Below are positions 1-10,639 of a stretch of 64,000 bases of DNA, piece after piece (within the stretch, counting starts at the first letter, position 1; every line of letters begins with the position of its first letter). The notes beneath the pieces were generated by a model, which searched no databases, was not told where the DNA came from, and was given only the letters and a program-made list of their open reading frames with translations. The DNA is from Hofstenia miamia (Eukaryota > Xenacoelomorpha > Acoela), in assembly GCA_004352715.1 (NCBI GenBank), contig SCFE01000025.1, positions 1,611,114-1,675,113 of the forward strand, written 5' to 3'. Both the position numbers and the translations under genes were made by a program.

Positions 1-2
1 CA

Positions 3-131
3 TTTGTTACGGAATACCTGTTTTTTCACAAGGTGGGATTGGATCAGCTGGTTCACAATGCGTATAGCAGGTGTGCTGAATTAAACATTCAGAGGAGTGA
101 CACACTGAGCAAGATTTTGAGAAAGTCATGA
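3..131 (+). CDS. Possible 3' terminal exon (partial gene, product unknown)
   Basis: The window opens inside a reading frame that runs from base 3 to a TGA at 129-131. It encodes about 42 residues with a protein-like composition, for example FFHKVGLDQLVHNAYSRCAE, then a basic tail ending RKS. The codon use is richer in G and C than the DNA after the stop, which becomes AT-rich 3'UTR-like sequence. I do not recognise the family. It could be the last exon of a plus-strand gene whose body lies to the left, or a chance frame. The short length keeps confidence low. Confidence 0.35.
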   Translation, partial: FVTEYLFFHKVGLDQLVHNAYSRCAELNIQRSDTLSKILRKS

Positions 132-2758
132 AAGGTAGCTAATCTTCGGAGAGGAATTCTGTTTGTTCTTATTGTGATTTGCTACAGCATTCAAGATATT
201 TGTGAATGTTGTGGGTCAATTAGTCAAGGATGATTATATCACTCACTTGGGTTCTGTCTGAGAAAAGAATTGCTTGTTCATGAAATGTAATGACATGCAC
301 TATTCATTTCACAAAAATGCTACAATCTACAGAATTTGTCTTGCAATTGCTATCAGCAGTGATGTATTTGAATTTTTTTATAATTCAAAGCCAACTAAGT
401 CATAATTAAAATTGTTAATGATACAAGATCACATCAAATAATTAAAGCTAACTAATATTGAACAAGTCAAAGCAAATAGCATTGATTTTGAGCATTGCTT
501 TAGACAATCGAAGTTATTTTATTCCTCATTGCCAATTGGTCAGATTTTTTTCTTGTTCTACTTTCGAACTATTTTGTTCATTAAAAATGAATGAATCTAA
601 TATTTAAATGTTAAGTTTGATTTTGATCATTGAAGAAATTAATGTTCCCAGCAACAAAAATTTAACTTAGTGGATATTTTCTAATGAGTATTTAGGTATT
701 TTTCAAAAATATCAGTAAAAAATGAAAAAATTTTATTTTGTATCCAAAGTTTTTATTATTGGAAAAATGCAATAAAAACACCTATTCCTTAGTTAGTCTA
801 TTATTTTTCGTGGTAAAAGTGATACCCTACTTCTTGGTTGAGCACCCTCTGGCGCCCTTAGCCAGTTACGCCGCTGTAGACAAGGTAATACAAAAAACAT
901 TCATTTTTACTAAAAATTTACACTGTTATGAATTTGTTCTAAGATGCAGTAAGTTGCTGATGATTCAAATTTGATAAGTAAATCAAATCGTAGTAAAGCT
1001 TTGGTGTACTCTCATATTCAAATATGCAAGTTGAATCATATTTTCCAAATTATTTGATTTTGATCTTCATTTTCTTCACGCATATTCTTCAAATAACTAT
1101 CCAGTTCACTGACCATTAATCTTTTAGATAACTTGCAACCATATATTGTGTACTACACATATTTAAGAAAAATGTAAATATGTTTTAGTTTTTTACTCAG
1201 AAAAACGTTGTTTTCGTTGAAAAATTGAAGGTTAAATAATTGTAAGTATTTACATAAAACCATTGATGAAGGAGTTTGCATTATTGCATATCTTACATAC
1301 TTGAGAACTTAATGGAGTTTGGCTTTGATTATTTTTGAACACTTGCTGCAATAATAATACAATCATTGGAGAAGTATCTTTCACATAGTTCTTAGAACAT
1401 TTAAATTGTGAACGAAGCAATACTTTTATCCAAACAAAATTCATACTTTCGTCTGAAGGAAGGTTTGAGTGAGCGAATACAATTTTTTAATAATAACTTG
1501 ATATACAACGTGGAGCACAACAATTTCATTATTAACTGTTCTACGTCATTTGGGGTGTTTCTGTAACCCCACAGTCCTTAATTACGTTGCTGAAACACGG
1601 GAAATTCCGGTAAATCAACAAAAACTTATGACTTTTTATATCAACCTAAATGCCTAATAATGGTAAATACCCACAATGTTTAGCAGCTTTATTTACAATA
1701 TTAACTGCATTTCTATAATAATCGTAATATGGGGTAACTTCGTCACCCCAAGTAATTTAGTCTAACAAATATTAAGAATACTGAATTATGTCAAATCAAT
1801 TTATATCTTAGATTACATACATGCAACTCTCAAATCTCTAATGTTGCTTCTAAACAGTTGAGGAGGTTGGTGATGGAGCTCTTTCAATCATGATTCATGA
1901 TTTAAGTAATGAAGATATCTTATGATTGTAGTTCACCTGGATTAGGAAATTTTGATTTCTAATATTGAACATGAAATATGTTTCGATGTTCACAGTGATG
2001 TTCATTCAATTTTTAACCTGTTGCCCGACCTGACCTGTCTAACAATGATCCGCACCCCAAAACAATCAATACTAGTATAATACGCGCAAAAATGTTTTAG
2101 CATGTAAGCACCAATGAAAACAAGACAAAATCAATAAAAAATATTAGAATCTCTAAGAATTTTCCCAATACAGTCATATTGATACAAGCTAGCCTATATC
2201 TAAATCAAGTTTATAACATTGTTATGGACACTTGGTTTACTTCATGCCATCTTGTAAATTATTTTTTGACAAATTGTTGGCACTTTGCAAAAAATCGAAG
2301 AAATATATACAACAGAATTTCCAAAATTCATCAGTTAACATTATATTTTACAGCATTTCACTTTGGGCATATTTGAGCAAAGTTAAGTTCTCTATTCTTG
2401 ATATCTTTAATGTATCTCAATGAGTACAATTTACAAAAACTTCATAAAAGAAAAAAGAGGAATGAACAAACGAAAAGTCTTTATTGCACTGGTCGCAAGT
2501 GCCGGAGATAGGCACATGAGTTTGTCTTTAACATAATTAATTTTGCTCTCAAATTTTTTACATCGCTTTTGCTATTATTTAACAAGCATTTTAAATAAGA
2601 TTATAAAAATGTGCATTGAATGAAAGAGTAAGAAAAATCTGCATAAGCAAATTAAGAAGCAGAACTACAAATTTGCTTGGCTTAATAAAGGCTTGTTTTG
2701 GTCTCGTTGTGTATCCAATGCAGAGTTCAAGCCCGGCTTTGCTGGGCTCGGCTCGGCT
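132..2758. other. Gene-less AT-rich stretch
   Basis: Only short frames interrupted by stops are visible. A short GC-richer island at about 838-885 and a GC-rich run of CTCGG repeats at about 2733-2768 stand out from the AT-rich background. No RNA gene or transposon end was identified. Confidence 0.5.
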
Positions 2759-3172
2759 CGACTCGCCTTGGTACGTTAGAACCTCTGCTTGTTAACATGT
2801 CTGGTAATAATTGTATTAATACCGGTATCAAATGCATGTGTGGCTATATGTGTCAATGGATGAGTGACTCTATGATATTAAAGAAAACACGGCCTCCACT
2901 TGAAAAAGAACGGAGAAGATGCCTTTTTCCATGCAAATATTTACAAAATACTACAGAAAATTGNCGACTCGCCTTGGTACGTTAGAACCTCTGCTTGTTA
3001 ACATGTCTGGTAGTAATAATTGTATTAATACCGGTATCAAATGCATGTGTGGCTATATGTGTCAATGGATGAGTGACTCTATGATATTAAAGAAAACACG
3101 GCCTCCACTTGAAAAAGAACGGAGAAGATGCCTTTTTCCATGCAAATATTTACAAAATACTACAGAAAATTG
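2759..3172. repeat. Duplicated 205/208-bp segment around a single n (probable assembly artefact)
   Basis: Bases 2759-2963 recur as 2965-3172 with only a 3-bp difference (TAATAATT against TAGTAATAATT), and the copies are separated by a single n at 2964. Such near-identical copies flanking a one-base filler are the usual mark of two overlapping contigs that were joined instead of merged. The frame reading through it continues to 3299 (ending with GLRKIHEQ) and contains Cys-rich residues (NCINTGIKCMCGYMC), but no family is recognised. Confidence 0.75.
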
Positions 3173-4035
3173 TTACAAGCTTTCAAATTTTGATGTAAAC
3201 CGCATGCTATTAGTGAAAGAACAAAGTTACCCCAAACGACGATGCCCATATTTTAAAAGTAACGACGTAGAAGGGTTAAGAAAAATTCACGAGCAATAGA
3301 GTCAGTGTGCGCATATGCTTAATTAATATTGATATTATCTTCTGCTTTTGCTTAATATAATCTTATATAAATGTTTGAAATATTGTAACGTTTTTACACA
3401 GCATACAATATCTATTCAATATTCCGTCTAATGCTTTTTGAAAATTGTTGCAATGCGTACTGCTTGATTTACTGGGACGTGATTATTACAAAACACTAAA
3501 ACCAAAATGCATGCATACAATACAGTAGTGGAAATGAAGTTATCATAAATACATATATTGCTATTAAGCAGTGTAGAATATATATTCAGTAATTAAATGG
3601 TAATTGAATCAGCAAATGCACATTAAACGTTATATCCACCGCAGTCGGGAATTTATATTTAGGAAATGTCCAACTCAATATAATAACAAACCAACTAAAT
3701 TGCAAAAGAAATATTTATAAATAAGCTAAGACAAGTATATTAAGTAAGCAAATGTATCTACATGTATATTAGAGTGACCCTTATTTATATATTTCTGAAA
3801 GTTTTGCCAGTTCCTGGCGGGAGAAAAATTTTGGTAAATGTAAACGTATTTACGACAACATTTCGTGCGCTAATCAGTCATATAATGGTAACTAACTTAA
3901 TAATAGAATTTTCTTCCTAAGAAATTTCGTAGTTTTTGAAACTGCTATATCTTAAGCCTCCCACAGAAATGTTCCAAGTTTTCATACAGCAATCATTGAC
4001 CGTGCGGGTTTGCATACAATACAGATAGCCTACTT
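3173..4035. other. Gene-less AT-rich stretch left of the piggyBac
   Basis: No supported gene. AT-rich DNA up to the TTAA target site of the piggyBac element. Confidence 0.5.
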
Positions 4036-4039
4036 TTAA

Positions 4040-4079
4040 CCCTTTGCATACCAAGGGTAGTCAAAACGACCGCCCCTGG
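4040..4079 (+). repeat. piggyBac left terminal and subterminal inverted repeats
   Basis: The 16-bp terminal repeat at 4040-4055 is followed directly by a subterminal palindrome-like block (GGGTAGTCAAAACGACCGCCC). It matches the mirrored block at the right end and is the probable transposase-binding region. Confidence 0.85.
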
Positions 4080-4390
4080 ATATTTTTTAAAATTCCAACC
4101 AACTATTTATCCTCTGATGTTTTCACTCCGTGACTTTGTCAACCGGGTCATTTGACACGTCATACATGTGTGTGTTCACTCTCTATTGACCTCTTTGATT
4201 TTGTAGTGACGCAGACATGACGTTAACAGTACATTTCTTTTGCTTGTCTCTGCCTGCATATAACATTCTCCGATCAATCAAGCTTTCTCTTATTCACCTT
4301 GTTTGTCATTCGTTCGCGTCGCATGGTTGAAGACTCTATCAACATTCCTTCGCTATCATAAAATCAAGTGAAAATTTAGAAAATTGTGTA

Positions 4391-6193
4391 ATGGCGTCAG
4401 GTGACAGTAGACCAAGAAGAGCGGCTATGCTTGATGCTCTAAGACAATTGGAAATCGAAGATGAGAATGATGAGGCCTCAGAAGGAAGTGAATCAGAAGA
4501 TGAAGTTGCTGACATTGAGGAGCTTCATGATATCCAAATGGAACAGGAAAGTTCACCACCTGAACCACAGACTTCTTTTGGAAGAGGGCGGGGCGCTGCC
4601 TTCTCTGATAGACGTCTGCATGAAGTAGGTCAACACCAAAACGAATTTGTTGATAAGAATGGACAGGTGTGGAGCACAGACCCTCCAAATCAAGGCCGCA
4701 GGAGACAGGCTGACATCATTCATCAACAAGCTGGGCCCACGGCAGCCGCCAGAAGAGCAAAAACTCTCATAGAAATATGGAATCTATTCTTTCCCGATGA
4801 GCATCTTCAAAAGATAGTGAACTATTCTAAAGAAAAAGCGGATACTTTGGGAATTGAGGCTCATCATTTTACTCTTTCATCATTGAAAGCAGTAATTGGC
4901 TTTATGTTGTATAGAGGGGCGAGTCATGATTCTCAGATATTTCTGCCTGATCTTTTCTCAGAAGAAGCAGCCCCATTTTACCGGACTGTCATAAGTCGCA
5001 ATCATTTTCAAATTTGGCTGAAGTGTCTACGTTTTGATAGTGCAGAAGACAGAGCTGACCGTAAAAGCAGGGATCCATTTACTGCTTTTAGAGAGATCTT
5101 CGAAGATTGGAATTCTTTGTTACCGAAGTTCTTCAATGCAAGTGACTGTATTACTGTTGATGAACAGCTTATCGCCTCGCGCTGTAGGTCACCGAATCGT
5201 GTTTACTGTCCCATGAAGCCTGGCAAGTTCGGCGAAATGATTCGATGGTCAGCCGACGCTAATTACAGGTATTTCTTCAAAGGTTCACCTTCGACCAAAC
5301 GACCCAGTGATCCTCAAAGTGCTGCTCTTCACAAGGAAGCGAACAAATCACAGGCTCTTGTAGAAAACCTAGTTTCACCATTCCGACGATCTGGAAGAAA
5401 TGTCACGGGCGATCGTTATTTCACGAGCCTTCCATGTGCTACAAAATTGCTTCGTGACTACCAACTGACTTACCTAGGAACACTGATGGCAAATAAAAGA
5501 GATATCGCACCAGTACTTCATCAAAGAAAAGATGTTTTGGATTCACAGTTTCTGTTTGGTGGTTCAGAGAAACAGTGTACGATGGTGAGTTACCAGGCAA
5601 CGCAAACAAAGAAGGTTATGATGCTTTCAACGTTGCATCATAACAGCAGTGTATCTGATGAAGACCACAAGAAGCCGATAATCATAATGGATTACAATAA
5701 GACAAAATGTGGTGTAGATGTAGTGGACGAAATGGCAAAACGCTACACTACACGAAGCAAAGTATATCGCTGGCCAGTTGTACATTTCCAAAATCTGCTT
5801 GATATCACCGCCATCAATACTGCAACCCTGATGTCCTTCTTGATTCCAAATTGGACTGACGACCGAAACAGGCGTGGAAGACGCTACATGATACTTTCCT
5901 TAGCAAAATCATTGTGTCATGAGCATGTGCAGAATCGACTGGAAAACCCTGTCGGTCTACATATCGACTTGATACAATTGATAAAAAAATTTCTATGTAT
6001 TCAAGAGATACCGGCATCAATTAATTTCTCAAACGAAGACCCTTCAAGAAAGCGCTGTGATGTCTGCAAAGTATCCAAGACGGTGAGGCAAGCAAATAGA
6101 GCCCGGGGAATTTGCCGTCATTGTCATAGGTATGTTTGCAAGCAGCATGCCATTGATGTAGTTGCCGAGTGCGTTGGATGCACAGGTCAATGA
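4391..6193 (+). CDS. piggyBac transposase, intact, 600 aa
   Basis: Cut-and-paste transposase of the piggyBac (DDE_Tnp_1_7) family, acting in the nucleus on TTAA sites. The N-terminus (residues about 20-60) is acidic and low-complexity, as usual for the family. The catalytic core shows the three expected aspartates: D257 in TVDEQL, D341 in TGDRYFTS and D443 in YNKTKCGVDVVDEM. Their spacing (84 and 102) is close to that of the moth piggyBac triad (78 and 101). The C-terminal 45 residues form a Cys/His-rich domain (CDVC...CRHCHRYVCKQH...CVGC) like the cross-brace zinc domain that binds the terminal repeats. Length is normal for the family and there are no stops or frameshifts. The ATG at 4391 is the first in frame and lies about 350 bp inside the left end. 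A domesticated host gene is unlikely because both ends and the TTAA sites are intact. Confidence 0.95.
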   Translation: MASGDSRPRRAAMLDALRQLEIEDENDEASEGSESEDEVADIEELHDIQMEQESSPPEPQTSFGRGRGAAFSDRRLHEVGQHQNEFVDKNGQVWSTDPPNQGRRRQADIIHQQAGPTAAARRAKTLIEIWNLFFPDEHLQKIVNYSKEKADTLGIEAHHFTLSSLKAVIGFMLYRGASHDSQIFLPDLFSEEAAPFYRTVISRNHFQIWLKCLRFDSAEDRADRKSRDPFTAFREIFEDWNSLLPKFFNASDCITVDEQLIASRCRSPNRVYCPMKPGKFGEMIRWSADANYRYFFKGSPSTKRPSDPQSAALHKEANKSQALVENLVSPFRRSGRNVTGDRYFTSLPCATKLLRDYQLTYLGTLMANKRDIAPVLHQRKDVLDSQFLFGGSEKQCTMVSYQATQTKKVMMLSTLHHNSSVSDEDHKKPIIIMDYNKTKCGVDVVDEMAKRYTTRSKVYRWPVVHFQNLLDITAINTATLMSFLIPNWTDDRNRRGRRYMILSLAKSLCHEHVQNRLENPVGLHIDLIQLIKKFLCIQEIPASINFSNEDPSRKRCDVCKVSKTVRQANRARGICRHCHRYVCKQHAIDVVAECVGCTGQ

Positions 6194-6265
6194 ATTCACA
6201 TGTGTTTTTCTAAGCGAAAGAATCGTTATTTTTTGATATTAGGAATGTTATTGCTTGTTAATCTC

Positions 6266-6271
6266 AATAAA
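6266..6271 (+). terminator. Polyadenylation signal of the piggyBac gene
   Basis: AATAAA 73 bases after the transposase stop codon and before the right inverted repeat, in the right place to end the transcript inside the element. Confidence 0.7.
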
Positions 6272-6342
6272 TATTTAATGATATTTGTTATTTTTACTCA
6301 ATATTGGATTCAAAATGCGGGAATTAGAAGATAGGTCAAAAA

Positions 6343-6410
6343 TGTGTGGGGTGGTCATTTTGACCACCCTTGGTATTATTAAGAGTATTTGGAGCTTGGT
6401 ATTCAAAGGG
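6343..6410 (+). repeat. piggyBac right subterminal palindrome and terminal repeat
   Basis: A 19-nt palindrome with 8-bp arms (GGTGGTCA / TGACCACC) sits at 6350-6368, with the 16-bp terminal repeat at 6395-6410. The palindrome and its flank (ACCAAGGGT in reverse) mirror the block just inside the left end. Confidence 0.85.
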
Positions 6411-6414
6411 TTAA

Positions 6415-9110
6415 GGACACACTTGATTCCTCCCCCATTAATGCGTGCATTTGCACGAATTCTCCAACCAGTGTGCCTTTGGCAGCACTACCTCTGATTT
6501 TGCGCATTTTACGCCCCAATGAGTTTGGGAAATCTATCCATATAAAGAAACAGTTAAAGTTCTGTGTTGTTCTCATGATCCAAACCTTTGAATTACATGA
6601 ATATTAGGTATAAAGTATAAAGAGTATTTAAATCCTTTAAAAAATCTGAATTTTTAAGGAAAAATAGCAATACAAATTATGTTCTAGCACTCCGACCAAA
6701 AGATATTGTTTGGGAACCAGTTTTAAAATTTCCAAATAGACTTGGAGAAAAGACTTGCAAGGAGGGGGGGGGACACTTTGTAGCTTAAGAAAGACAATGA
6801 GCTATTTTAGAAATAATCACTGAATGAACATTTTGAAAATATTTGGCTTTGCTTAGACTGGTAAATGTTTGGTCACTAACATTTCTTAAATAAATTTTAA
6901 TTGTACAAACTACTAGTAACAAGTTAAATTTCAAGTAAACAATGTGTAAAATATGCCTTCAAATATTTAAAAGACAGCTGGCATTAATTTGTAGGCAACT
7001 TTCATAAAAAAACTATTTTTTTGAAAAATTAGTTTTCAGTTTAGTATCCTTCACAAAGATTGTGAAAACAGAAAATAAATTTTTAAAAAATTAATTTGAA
7101 TAAATAATGTTCTTAATTTTATCAATTAAATCCTGTAACATTGTCCTGAGCCAAAATACTCTCACTTTCAAAATAAAAAAAATTTGTTCTTGCTAAAATA
7201 TTTTTATCTTGATTCTCATTTTTTGTAAAGCATGACGTCTTCAGTTTTTTGTTACTCCTCATCTCTATATGCAAGCTCTTTTTCAGAAAACAACTGAGTA
7301 AATAATTAGCTACTTCAAATTGGGAAAATGTAAAATATTTCTTGATGTCATAATAACAAAAGTTTGGATTTTGCAAAATTGTTAATATCCAACACTTAAA
7401 ATTTGTGAAAAATTTTCAACATTAATTTGTCTTTTCTATTTTCTTCAAAACAATTAAAAAATTCATTTTGTTTACTGTGTATAGCCTTTACTTGCTTAGA
7501 AAACGAATAATTGAAGTTTGCATATTTATTGTAGGCATTGATACACAAAATTCCAGTGACTTATTGCTGTAAAATCATACTAACATATTAATTTGTAAGT
7601 TTTCTTAAAAATTATATTGACTATTGTAATAATTGTGTAATAATTAGTTCTACAAACTACTAAAAGGATGAGAAAGTTATAACATTTAATAGAATGATTA
7701 CATATAAAAATGTTGGCTTTCAAAAAACAGCGGGGACTTCAGCCCCCCCCCCAGCGTTGACACCACTATGTGCGCTTCAAATGTGTACGATCATTTATTT
7801 GGATGCAATTGAACTACTAGATAAATATCCGTCATATTTGATTGACTTCAATAAATTGCATATCTCATCCATCAGGAATGATCTTTTAATCTGATATTCG
7901 GGGGAAATTTTAAAATTTATAATTACTTACGATATTTGCATCATTGCTTTCAAACCAATTTTGCTTGAATCACCTTATGGTGAGCAAATACTTTTTCCAA
8001 TCTGATAAAATCAATAAATTGCATAATGTAAATGGCAAACTATCTATCTCGTTCTTAAGATTTAGTAAAAATTTATATGTGAAGGACCGTACTAAATATT
8101 GCATAAGTATACATGTATATAAGCATTGCCTACCTGCCGATATTGTACATTACACGTGTTGTAAATCATTCGCATTTGGTAGTGCACTAGATGTGTTGAT
8201 GTTTTAATACCTGAAAACATTAAAAAAAAGTGATCATATTTCTATAATCAATGATTGCAAGAACTCTGCTAATAATTGCTTAAGTTTCTGATTCTAGGAA
8301 TTTTTCGATTTGTTGGAGTAATTGACTTCATCAATTGGTTGAAATTTTAAAAAACATTTCTCTGATATTAAGATCGTCTATATAATAATAAGGTGATGAT
8401 GCACACGGAGACGAGCTTCTTTCAAAACAAATGCGTATTTGTAATATTAGAACTGAAAAATTTATCAAAGATGGAAACGCTTTTGCAAGGATGTCCCACC
8501 AGAATATTAATTTAATTTTGTTGCCTTTGAGAGGTAGCAGGTGAGTTAGTGTCAGCGTCTTGTTTAATTAATAATGAATGCATTCTTAGTGATTCATTAT
8601 GAAAAACAGAACATTTAATACTATTTGCTAGATAATGTATTACTTGTCAATTATTTAGGTTAACCAGATGGTTAACAAGATGAAAAAATATGAATTATTC
8701 CAAGATCATTGGTCATAATTTTATAGCAAGCATCCTTGCAACAAGAAATCAACTGATATCTTTGAAGAATTCCAAGTAACCAGAAATAAATAGAAAAATA
8801 AAATTGAAATCCATTTTTGTAAATATTATTCACAATATGTTCACTAAAATCATCATTCATAGCTTTGAAGTATAGTCATTTATTTCCAATAATTTAATTA
8901 AAATAAAGGATGTTCCCACTGATTAGTGTTAGAACGAAAGCCTCAATGTTTGCTCAAGTTAATTTTATCACAGGTACAATTTACTATTAATATTCAGTAC
9001 ATTGACTTCCTATATATTTCCCTTGNNNNNNNNNNNNNNNNNNNNNAAGGTGATAATTACTAGAAAGTTGGAGAATTATTTCTCCGACAAAAAAGTTGGT
9101 CGGAGCATCC
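6415..9110. other. Gene-less AT-rich stretch, with a gap
   Basis: AT-rich sequence with only short frames and poly-G/poly-C runs (about 6763-6772 and 7743-7752). The 21-base N gap is at 9026-9046. A short hairpin with arms CTCCGAC/GTCGGAG lies at about 9082-9105. No gene is supported. Confidence 0.5.
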
Positions 9111-9324
9111 TGCTACACGAACAACTTTTGTCATTTAATTACTTCACGACTAAAGTTGGCGGAAGGGGTGCTACACGAACAATTTTTATTGTCCAATTTT
9201 TGTTGGACCGAACGGACAACTTTAGTCTAGATAATTACTCCCGATTTTAGTCGTGGAAGAGGGGTGCTACACGAACGATTTTCGTTGCCAACAAAAATCG
9301 GCGACAAAAGTTGTTCGTGTAGCA
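9111..9324. mobile_element. Short non-autonomous element with perfect 22-bp inverted ends
   Basis: Bases 9111-9132 (starting TGCTACACGAACAAC) are exactly the reverse complement of 9303-9324, giving a 214-bp unit with perfect 22-bp inverted ends. The same TGCTACACGAAC core recurs in direct orientation inside at about 9168 and 9269, each preceded by GGGG. No convincing target duplication was found, so the superfamily is unresolved. It encodes nothing. Confidence 0.7.
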
Positions 9325-9939
9325 TGAGCTTAATTTAGCAAATTCTTTTCACATAATATTTATGTAGTTTGTTAGAATTAGTAGATTACGCCAATGGAAA
9401 GAAATGGTTTCTTTCAGCATCAGCCATTTCTGTGTTCATTATTTGTTTACAACTGAGGGGAAGGTGTCAGTCACCCCCGTTTTAAAGACCTAAACACGCC
9501 TTTTATACCTGGTGCTTTGTAAATGTTTTTTGAAAATTTTACCAAGTGTAAAGTCAATCATCCATTTTACAAAGAACTTGATAAAGAGCGAGACACGACA
9601 GTTATAAATACACACACAGCACACAACACAATTGTGAAATGACTCAAAATAAAAAATGAATATTAATAAAAATCCAAATATAAATGGTGTTTGTTGATTA
9701 CTTGGGGCTGCAAGTATCTTTATCAATTACTACAGCACTGTTTTGAATTCTTGTGCGTTTTTGATGGCCTGATGAGGGGATTGAAGGACATTGATAGTGT
9801 GCTAAGAACACAGATAATATGCCAAAATGGGTTCAATTTTATTTGCTGTTTTAAGCAGCACTTGTTTGCTGTTTGCTGCAACAGTTTGCAGCTGTTAACA
9901 GCAGGCTGTTGGGAGCCATGTGTATTGTAACATCTAAAA
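9325..9939. other. Gene-less stretch between MITE and Penelope remnants
   Basis: No intact gene. The part from about 9840 upward may be the decayed continuation of the Penelope-like fragment on the minus strand. Confidence 0.4.
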
Positions 9940-10097
9940 TATTCAGTTTATTGTTGGTTTCTCATTCATTGTAAATTGAATTTCTTGTAGAATGTTGTTT
10001 AGATATTTCAAGAATGAGTTTGCATCATTTTTGTTGTTAAAAATTGCAAATATATCATCTACATACCTATAGGTAGCATTGAGAAGTAGATAAAATT
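9860..10097 (-). pseudogene. Penelope-like retroelement, reverse-transcriptase fragment
   Basis: Read on the minus strand from about 10097 downward, the sequence gives LLNATYRYVDDIFAIF, then a stretch ending FTMNEK. After a frameshift near 9955 it continues NNKLNILDVTI. A (Y/F)VDD box followed by FT.E and LxFLD(V) is the pattern of Penelope-like element reverse transcriptases (RT motifs C to E). The fragment is about 80 residues long against several hundred in a full RT, and it carries a frameshift, so it is dead. It meets a second Penelope-like piece in opposite orientation at about 10097. Confidence 0.65.
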
Positions 10098-10635
10098 TTC
10101 GAAATCCTTAAAGACAATAGCTATCCCATTAAACTCATTAAAAAATATTCAACCAAAATGTTTAAAGAAAGTAACAAAGAGCAAATTTATAAAGCAGACA
10201 ATGATAAGAATAATATTTGTGCAGAAGTTTTAAAACTTCCGTATTTAGGCAAACAAGTTGAAATTTAAAAAAATCAAAATATTGAACACCAAATTAAAAT
10301 TCACTAAAATTGTACCAATATTAACATCCTTTGTAACAAAGATAACATCTTCAAAAACAAACATCTTATCCCTGAGAAATTAGTTTCTTCTATAATTTAT
10401 CAATATAAATGTGATGATTGCAATAAATCATACATCTGGGAACAAGGATGAAAGAACACATTTAAATTCTGAAATTTATTTACATCACCATAAAATCAAG
10501 GAAAAATTTTTAGTATATTACTAAGATCAAAACATCATAAAATTTGAGAACAAATTTTTATTAAAGCTGCAAACAAAAAAAACTACTTAACAAGCAACAC
10601 AAGATAACGTCAATAATTCTAAATCTATAGGGCAT
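10097..10635 (+). pseudogene. Penelope-like retroelement, C-terminal GIY-YIG region fragment
   Basis: On the plus strand a degraded frame reads ILKDNSYPIKLIKKY, then LKLPYLGKQVEI, a stop, and later IYQYKCDDCNKSYIWEQG. The 'LPYLG' block followed by a Y(K)CDDCNxSYI motif is what precedes and begins the GIY-YIG endonuclease at the C-terminus of Penelope-like elements. Several stops and frame changes show it is a relic. It lies head-to-head with the RT fragment, the order and orientation expected from an inverted, 5'-truncated pair and not from a simple copy. Confidence 0.6.
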
Positions 10636-10639
10636 GCAA

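Larger units (their letters stand above)
4036..6414 (+). mobile_element. Complete piggyBac element with TTAA target duplication
   Basis: TTAA at 4036-4039 and again at 6411-6414 bounds a 2371-bp element (4040-6410). The ends are inverted repeats: CCCTTTGCATACCAAG on the left (4040-4055) and CCCTTTGAATACCAAG as the reverse complement of 6395-6410, a 15/16 match. TTAA duplication and CCC-starting termini are hallmarks of the piggyBac superfamily. Just inside each end is a second inverted block (4054-4079 and 6343-6370). The element carries one intact transposase gene (4391-6193) and an AATAAA signal at 6266-6271. Nothing in the sequence shows decay, so it may be recent or still active; that is inference. 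Confidence 0.93.

Noticed and set aside
738-974. 78-residue plus-strand frame with a GC-richer core (EHPLAPLASYAAVDK)
   Set aside because: No recognised domain or splice context; probably a transposon scrap or chance.
4425-4688. Antisense frame in the piggyBac gene
   Set aside because: Shadow of the transposase coding strand.
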